Origin: Hydractinia symbiolongicarpus
Taxonomy: Eukaryota; Cnidaria; Hydrozoa; Anthoathecata; Hydractiniidae
Length of the DNA stretch: 64,000 nucleotides
NCBI RefSeq assembly: GCF_029227915.1
Contig: NC_079885.1
Span: forward strand, 30,693,001-30,757,000
Direction of reading: 5' to 3'
Positions within the stretch are counted from its first letter, which is position 1, and every line of letters starts with the position of its first letter. This document shows positions 58,804 through 64,000 of the stretch, one piece after another. The notes beneath the pieces are model-generated. The model was not told where the DNA came from and ran no database searches. It saw nothing but the letters and a program-made list of their open reading frames with translations. The position numbers and the translations under genes are program-made.

Positions 58804-58952
58804 CAAACAAAAACCTGCGATTTCCCGTAAATCCCGGACTCAGCCCGTATAGTCAAAAGTATACAAAGAAAGTACCCAGGGTGTAAACTCATTTCCCGAA
58901 CGATTTTTTTCATTTTTGATGAGACGCCTAATGAAAGTGGTTTAATCGCCGG
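58804..58952 (+). repeat. Truncated 149-bp monomer, second deletion class, copy 2
   Basis: Same deletion as at 57543, reading CCCGAACGATTTTTTTCATT. Both copies share CCTGCGATTTCCCG and CCCAGGGTGTAAAC, so they descend from one event and were spread by duplication (offset 1,261 bp). Confidence 0.85.
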
Positions 58953-60372
58953 CAAACGAAAACCCGCGATTTCCCTTAAATCCTGGGCTTGGCCCGTATA
59001 GTCGAATGTATACAAAGAAAGTACCCTGTGAGTAAACTCATTTTCAAAACGATTTTTTAAATTATCTTTTCACCACTTAAACGCATGAGACTTGTAGTTT
59101 TCAAAAATGTTTTCATTTTTGATGAGACGCTGAATAAAAGAAGTTTAATCGCCGGCAAACGAAAACCCGCCATTTCCCGTAAACCCAGGACTCGGCCCAT
59201 ATAGTCAAAAGTATACAAAGAAAGTACCCAGGGAGTAAACTCATTTCCAGACCGATTTTTTAAATTATTTTTTCACCACTAAAACGCATGAGACTTGTAG
59301 TTTTCAAAAATGTTTTCATTTTTGATGAGACGCTGAATAAAAGAAGTTTAATCGCCAGCAAACGAAAACCCGCCATTTCCCGTAAATCCCGGGCTTGGCC
59401 CGTATAGTTAAATGTATATAAAGAAAGTACCCAGGGAGTAAACTGATTTCCCGAACGATTTTTCAAATTATTTCTGCACCACTAGAACGAATGAGACTTG
59501 TAGTTTTCAAAAAAATTTTCATTTTTAATGAGACGCTTAATGAAAGAGGTTTAATCGCCGGCAAACGAAAACCCGCGATTTCCCGTAAATCCCGGGCTTG
59601 TCCCGTATAGTCAAAAGTATACAAAGAAAGTACCCAGGGAGTAAACTCATTTCCCGAACGATTTTTTTAATTATTATTTCACCACTAAAGCCCATGAGAC
59701 TTGTAGTTTTTAAAAATGTTTTCATTTTTGATGAGACGCTGAATAAAAGGAGTTTAATCGCCGGCAAACGAAAACCCGCGATTTCCCGTAAACCCAGGAC
59801 TTGGCCCGTATAGTCAAAAGTATACAAAGAAAGTACCCAGGGAGTAAACTCATTTCCCAAACGATTTTTTAAATTATTTTTTCACTACTAAAACGCATGA
59901 GACTTGTAGTTTTCAAAAATGTTTTCATTTTTGATGAGACGCTTAATGAAAGAGGTTTAATCGTCGGCAAACGAAAACCCGCGATTTCCCCGAAATCCCG
60001 GGCTTGGCCCGTATAGTCGAATGTATACAAAGAAAGTACCCTGTGAGTAAACTCATTTCCAAAACGATTTTTTAAATTATCTTTTCACCACTAAAACGCA
60101 TGAGACTTGTAGTTTTTAAAAATGTTTTCATTTTTGATGAGACGCTGAATAAAAGAAGTTTAATCGCCGGCAAACGAAAACCCGCCATTTCCCGTAAACC
60201 CCGGACTCTGCCCGTATAGTCAAAAGTATACAAACAAAGTACCCAGGGAGTAAACTCATTTCCCGAACGACTTTTTATATTATTTTTCACCACTAAAGCC
60301 CATGAGACTTGTAGTTTTTAAAAATGTTTTCATTTTTAATGAGACGGTGAATAAAAGAAGTTTAATCGCCGG

Positions 60373-60470
60373 AAAACGAAAACCGCGATTTCCCCTAAAT
60401 TTTTTCAGAATTTTTTCAGAAATGTTTTCATTTTTGATGAGACGCTTAATGAAAGTGGTTTAATCGTCGG
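60373..60470 (+). repeat. Truncated 98-bp monomer with filler, copy 5
   Basis: Same junction and filler, with AAAACCGCG and TTTCCCCTAAAT. It shares the missing C with copy 4, so these two are sisters. Confidence 0.87.
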
Positions 60471-60472
60471 CA

Positions 60473-63400
60473 AACGAAAACCCGCGATTTCCCGTAAATC
60501 CCGGGCTTGGCCCGTATAGTCGAATGTATACAAAGAAAGTACCCTGTGAGTAAACTCATTTCCAAAACGATTTTTTAAATTATCTTTTCACCACTAAAAC
60601 GCATGAGACTTGTAGTTTTTAAAAATGTTTTCATTTTTGATGAGACGCTGAATAAAAGAAGTTTAATCGCCGGCAAACGAAAACCCGCGATTTCCCGTAA
60701 ATCCTGGGTTTGGCCCGTATAGTCAAAAGTATACAAAGAAAGTACCCAGGGAGTAAACTCATTTCCCGAACGATTTTTTAAATTATTTTTTCACCACTAA
60801 AACGCATGAGACTTGTAGTTTTCAAAAATGTTTTCATTTTTGATGAGACGCTGAATAAAAGAAGTTTAATCGCCGGCAAACGAAAACCCGCGATTTCCCG
60901 TAAATCCCGGGCTTGGCCCGTATAGTCAAAAGTATACAAAGAAAGTACCCATGGAGTAAACTCATTTCCCGAACGATTTTTTAAATTATTTTTTCACCAC
61001 TAAAACGCATGAGACTTGTAGTTTTCAAAAATGTTTTCATTTTTGATGAGACGCTGAATAAAAGGAGTTTAATCGCCGGCAAACGAAAACCCGCCATTTC
61101 GGGTAAACCCAGGACTCGGCCCGTATAGTCAAAAGTATACAAAGAAAGTACCCAGGGAGTAAACTCATTTCCCGAACGATTTTTTAAATTATTTTTTCAC
61201 CACTAAAACGCAAGAGACTTGTAGTTTTCAAAAATGTTTTCATTTTTGATGAGACGCTGGATAAAAGAAGTTTAATCGCCGGCAAACGAAAACCCGCGAT
61301 TTCCCGTAAATCCCGGACTCGGCCCGTATAGTCAAAAGTATACAAAGAAAGTACCCAGGGAGTAAACTCATTTCCCAAACGATTTTTTAAATTACTATTT
61401 CACCACTAAAGCCCATGAGACTTGTAGTTTTTAAAAATGTTTTCATTTTTGATGAGACGCTTAATGAAAGTGGTTTAATCGCTGGCAAACGAAAACCCGC
61501 GATTTCCCGTAAATCCCTGGCTTGGCCGGTATAGTCGAATGTATACAAAGAAAGTACACTGTGAGTAAACTCATTTCCAAAACGATTTTTTAAATTATCT
61601 TTTCACCACTAAAACGCATGAGACTTGTAGTTTTCAAAAATGTTTTCATTTTTGATGAGACGCTGAATAAAAGAAGTTTAATCGCCGGCAAACGAAAACC
61701 CGCGATTTCCTGTAAATCCCGGGCTTGGCCCGTATAGTTGAATGTATATAAAGAAAGTACCCAGGGAGTAAACTGATTTCCCGAACGATTTTTCAAATTA
61801 TTTCTGCACCACTAGAACGAATGAGACTTGTAGTTTTTAAGAATGTTTTCATTTTTGATGAGACGCTTAATAAAAGAGGTTTAATCGCCGGCAAACGAAA
61901 ACCCGCGATGTCCCGTAAATCCCGGGCTTGGCCGTATAGTCGAATGTATACAAAGAAAGTACCCTGTGAGTAAACTCATTTCCAGAACGATTTTTTAAAT
62001 TATTTTTCCACCACTAAAACGCATAAGACATGTAGTTTACAAAAGTTTTTTCATTTTTGATGAGACGCTGAATAAAAGGAGTTTAATTGCCGGCAAACGA
62101 AAACCCGCCATTTCCCGTAAACCCAGGACTCAGCCCGTATAGTCAAAAGTATACAAAGAAAGTACCCAGGGAGTAAACTCATTTCCCGAACGATTTTTTA
62201 AATTACTTTGTCACCACTAAAACACATGAGACTTGTAGTTTTCAAAAGTGTTTTCATCTTTGATGAGACGCTGAATAAAAGAAGTTTAATCGCCGGCAAA
62301 CGCAAACCTGCGATTTCCCGTAAATCCCGGGCTTGGCCGTATAGTCGAATGTATACAAAGAAAGTACCCAGGGAGTAAACTCATTTACCGAACGATTTTT
62401 TGAAAATATTTTTTCACCACTAAAACGCATGAGACTTGTAGTTTTTAAAAATGTTTTCATTTTTGATGAGACGCTGAATAAAAGAAGTTTAATCGCCGTC
62501 AAATGAAAACCCGCGATTTCTGGTAAATCCCGGGCTTGGCCCGTATAGTCAAAAGTATGCAAAGAAAGTACCCAGAGAGTAAACTCATTTCCCAAATGAT
62601 TTTTTAAATTATTTTGTCACCACTAAAACGCATAAGACTTGTAGTTTTCAAAAGTGTTTTCATTTTTGATGAGACGCTGAATAAAAGAAGTTTAATCGCT
62701 GGCGAACGAAACCCGCGATTTCCCGTAAATCCCGGGCTTGGCCCGTATAGTTGTATGTATCTAAAGAAAGTACCCAGGGAGTAAACTGATTTCCCGAACG
62801 ATTTTTCAAATTATTTCTGCACCACTAGAAGGAATGAGACTTGTAGTTTTCAAAAATGTTTTCATTTTTAATGAGACCATTAATGAAAGAGGTTTAATTG
62901 CCGGAAAACGAAAACCCACGATTTCCCGTAAATCTCGAGCTTGGCCCGTATAGTCGAATGTATACAAAGAAAGTACCCAGGGAGTAAACTCATTTCCCTA
63001 ACGGTTTTTTAAATTATTTTTTCACCACTAAAGCGTATGAGACTTGTTGTTTTCAAAAATGTTTTCATTTTTGATGAGACGCTTAATAAAAGAAGTTTAA
63101 TCGCCGGCAAACGAAAACCCGCGATTTCCCGTAAATCCCAGGCTTGGCCCGTATAGTCAAAAGTATTCAAAGAAAGTACCCAGGGAGTAAACTCATTTCC
63201 CGAACGTTTTTTTAAATTATTTTTTCACCACTAAAACGCACGAGATTTGTAGTTTTCAAAAATGTTTTCATTTTTGATGAGACGCTGAATAAAAGGAGTT
63301 TAATCGCCGGCAAACGAAAACCCGCTATTTCCCGTAAATCCCGGGCTTGGCCCGTATAGTCAAAAGTATACAAAGAAAGTACCCATGGAGTAAACTGATT

Positions 63401-64000
63401 TCCCAAACGATTTTTCAAATTATTTCTGCACCACTAGAACAAATGAGACTTGTAGTTTTCAAAAATGTTTTCATTTTTAATGAGACGCTTAATGAAAGAG
63501 GTTTAATCGCCGGCAAACGAAAACCCGCGATTTCCCGTAAATCCCGGACTCGGCCCGTATAGTCAAAAGTATACAAAGAAAGTACCCAGGGAGTAAACTC
63601 ATTTCCCGAACGATTTTTTAAATTATTTTTTCACCACTAAAACGCACGAGATTTGTAGTTTTCAAAAATGTTTTCATTTTTGATGAGACGCTTAATGAAA
63701 GGGGTTTAATCGCCGGCAAACGAAAACCCGCGATTTCCCGTAAATCCCGAGCTTGGCCCGTATAGTCGAATGTATACAAAGGAAGTACCCTGTGAGTAAA
63801 CTCATTTCCAGAACGATTTTTTAAATTATTTTTTCACCACTAAAACGCAGAAGACTTGTTGTTTTGAAAAATGTTTTCATTTTTGATGAGACGCTGAATA
63901 AAAGGAGTTTAATCGCCGGCAAACGAAAACCCGCGATTTCCCGTAAATCCCGGGCTTGACCTGTATAGTCGAATATATACAAAGAAAGTACCCTGTGAGT
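60473..64000 (+). repeat. Diverse monomers without a clear long HOR
   Basis: Full-length monomers that carry many private changes (TTTCGGGTAAACCC near 61098, GCTTGGCCGTATAG near 61927 and 62331, TTTTTTGAAAATATTTTTTC near 62396, GAGACCATTAATG near 62875). The only short-range echo noticed is ACGCACGAGATTTGTAG at 63236 and 63643, two monomers apart. Compared with 33-52 kb this looks poorly homogenised. Confidence 0.7.

Larger units (their letters stand above)
56956..60472 (+). repeat. Disordered block rich in truncated monomers
   Basis: Contains two 98-bp and two ~150-bp shortened monomers among ordinary ones. Monomers at 57242-57990 match 58503-59251 at an offset of about 1,261 bp, a length that is not a multiple of 203 because a truncated copy is included. 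Single odd changes are frequent here (AAAGTCCCCAGGTTGTAAAC near 57963, TTAAATTATGTTTCACC near 58707). Confidence 0.75.
1..64000 (+). repeat. Satellite DNA array, 203-bp monomer, about 315 copies
   Basis: The same ~203-bp sequence recurs head to tail from the first base to the last, without inversion and without any unrelated insert that I could find. Successive occurrences of the landmark CAAACGAAAACCC start for example at 611, 814, 1017, 1221 and 1424, which are spacings of 203-204. The consensus has a GC-richer half (CCCGCGATTTCCCG, CCCGGGCTTGGCCCG) and an AT-richer half (GATTTTTTAAATTATTTTTT and the TTTTCAAAAATG hairpin). Copies differ mostly by single substitutions and 1-bp indels, plus a few internal deletions. 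Such arrays in eukaryotes mark centromeric, pericentromeric or subtelomeric heterochromatin. The family is not one I recognise, and which of these chromosomal places applies cannot be decided from the window, because neither array edge is visible. Confidence 0.98.
26020..64000 (+). repeat. Right satellite domain containing type E monomers
   Basis: From about 26.04 kb on, monomers with the linked changes GTCGAATG, ACCCTGTGAG and TTTCCAAAACG (type E) appear and recur regularly to the end of the window, together with types F (CACTAAAGCTCATGAG, GAGACGGTG), G (TTATATTATTTTTCACC) and H (ACTAAGACGTATGAG). Types B and C persist but take new partners. The switch is gradual over about 25.7-26.1 kb, with no foreign sequence at the border. 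It therefore looks like separate local amplification of different subtypes in one array rather than two arrays being joined. Confidence 0.85.

Noticed and set aside
1-64000. CRISPR array
   Set aside because: The repeat unit is 203 bp with no alternation of short constant repeats and unique spacers; all parts of the unit recur.
1-64000. Surface-protein gene with internal amino-acid repeats
   Set aside because: A coding tandem repeat needs a unit divisible by three. Here the unit is 203 bp, HORs of 1,829, 2,029 and 3,047 bp are not multiples of three, and stops occur in all frames over a few monomers.
1-64000. Ribosomal DNA spacer or 5S gene tandem array
   Set aside because: No 5S-like internal promoter or rRNA sequence is present in the 203-bp unit on either strand.
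1-64000. Telomeric repeat tracts
   Set aside because: No run of TTAGGG-, TTTAGGG- or TTAGG-type repeats was seen.

Overview
The whole window is one uninterrupted tandem satellite DNA array. I see no gene, RNA gene, transposon, CRISPR array or unique sequence. The repeat unit is 203 bp (mostly 202-204 bp), so the window holds about 315 monomers, all in the same orientation. A megabase-style satellite with higher-order repeats (HORs) points to a eukaryotic nuclear chromosome, most likely centromeric or pericentromeric (possibly subtelomeric) heterochromatin. I do not recognise the satellite family and cannot name the organism. The monomer is about 38% GC and split in two: the first ~100 bp (counting from CAAACGAAAA) is about 47% GC, the remainder about 29%. 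CpG is not depleted (12 per consensus monomer against ~7 expected), which argues against long residence in a heavily CpG-methylated germline.

Monomers fall into recognisable subtypes, called A to H here. From 1 to about 25.7 kb the array is built from A-B-C-D types, often in that order. From about 26 kb to the end a new linked haplotype appears (type E: ACCCTGTGAG, TTTCCAAAACG, GTCGAATG) together with types F, G and H, and the local order becomes, for example, E-B'-C-H-A'. On top of this lie nested higher-order duplications, delimited by eye to about +/-20-60 bp: a 4-mer (813 bp) near 0.7-2.3 kb; a 9-mer (1,829 bp) at 3.4-6.8 kb; a 10-mer (~2,030 bp) at 9.4-13.5 kb overlapped by a 6-mer (1,219 bp) and a 15-mer (3,047 bp) to 16.6 kb; an 18-mer (3,654 bp, itself 10+8) at 17.6-24.7 kb; a 10-mer (2,030 bp) at 26.75-30.2 kb; a nearly perfect 20-mer (4,060 bp) at 33.3-41.4 kb; a three-and-a-bit-copy HOR of ~3.17/2.61/3.17 kb at 42.0-52.1 kb; and 3-, 5- and 6-mers at 52.4-57.0 kb. 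From 57 to 64 kb the monomers are more mixed, with several internally deleted copies.

The most interesting signal is structural. Each monomer carries three short dyads, the strongest having 9-bp arms around a TTTT loop. Many of the junctions I could map (HOR copy boundaries, monomer-type switches and the breakpoints of both classes of truncated monomer) fall inside or next to this hairpin segment, which is only about 35 of 203 bp. The hairpin also shows a paired C-to-T / G-to-A change between subtypes that keeps the stem intact. Right-hand monomers carry all nine essential bases of a CENP-B box but with the inner spacer one base short. None of the open reading frames is credible as a gene: they are readings of the repeat and break whenever a monomer is not 204 bp.
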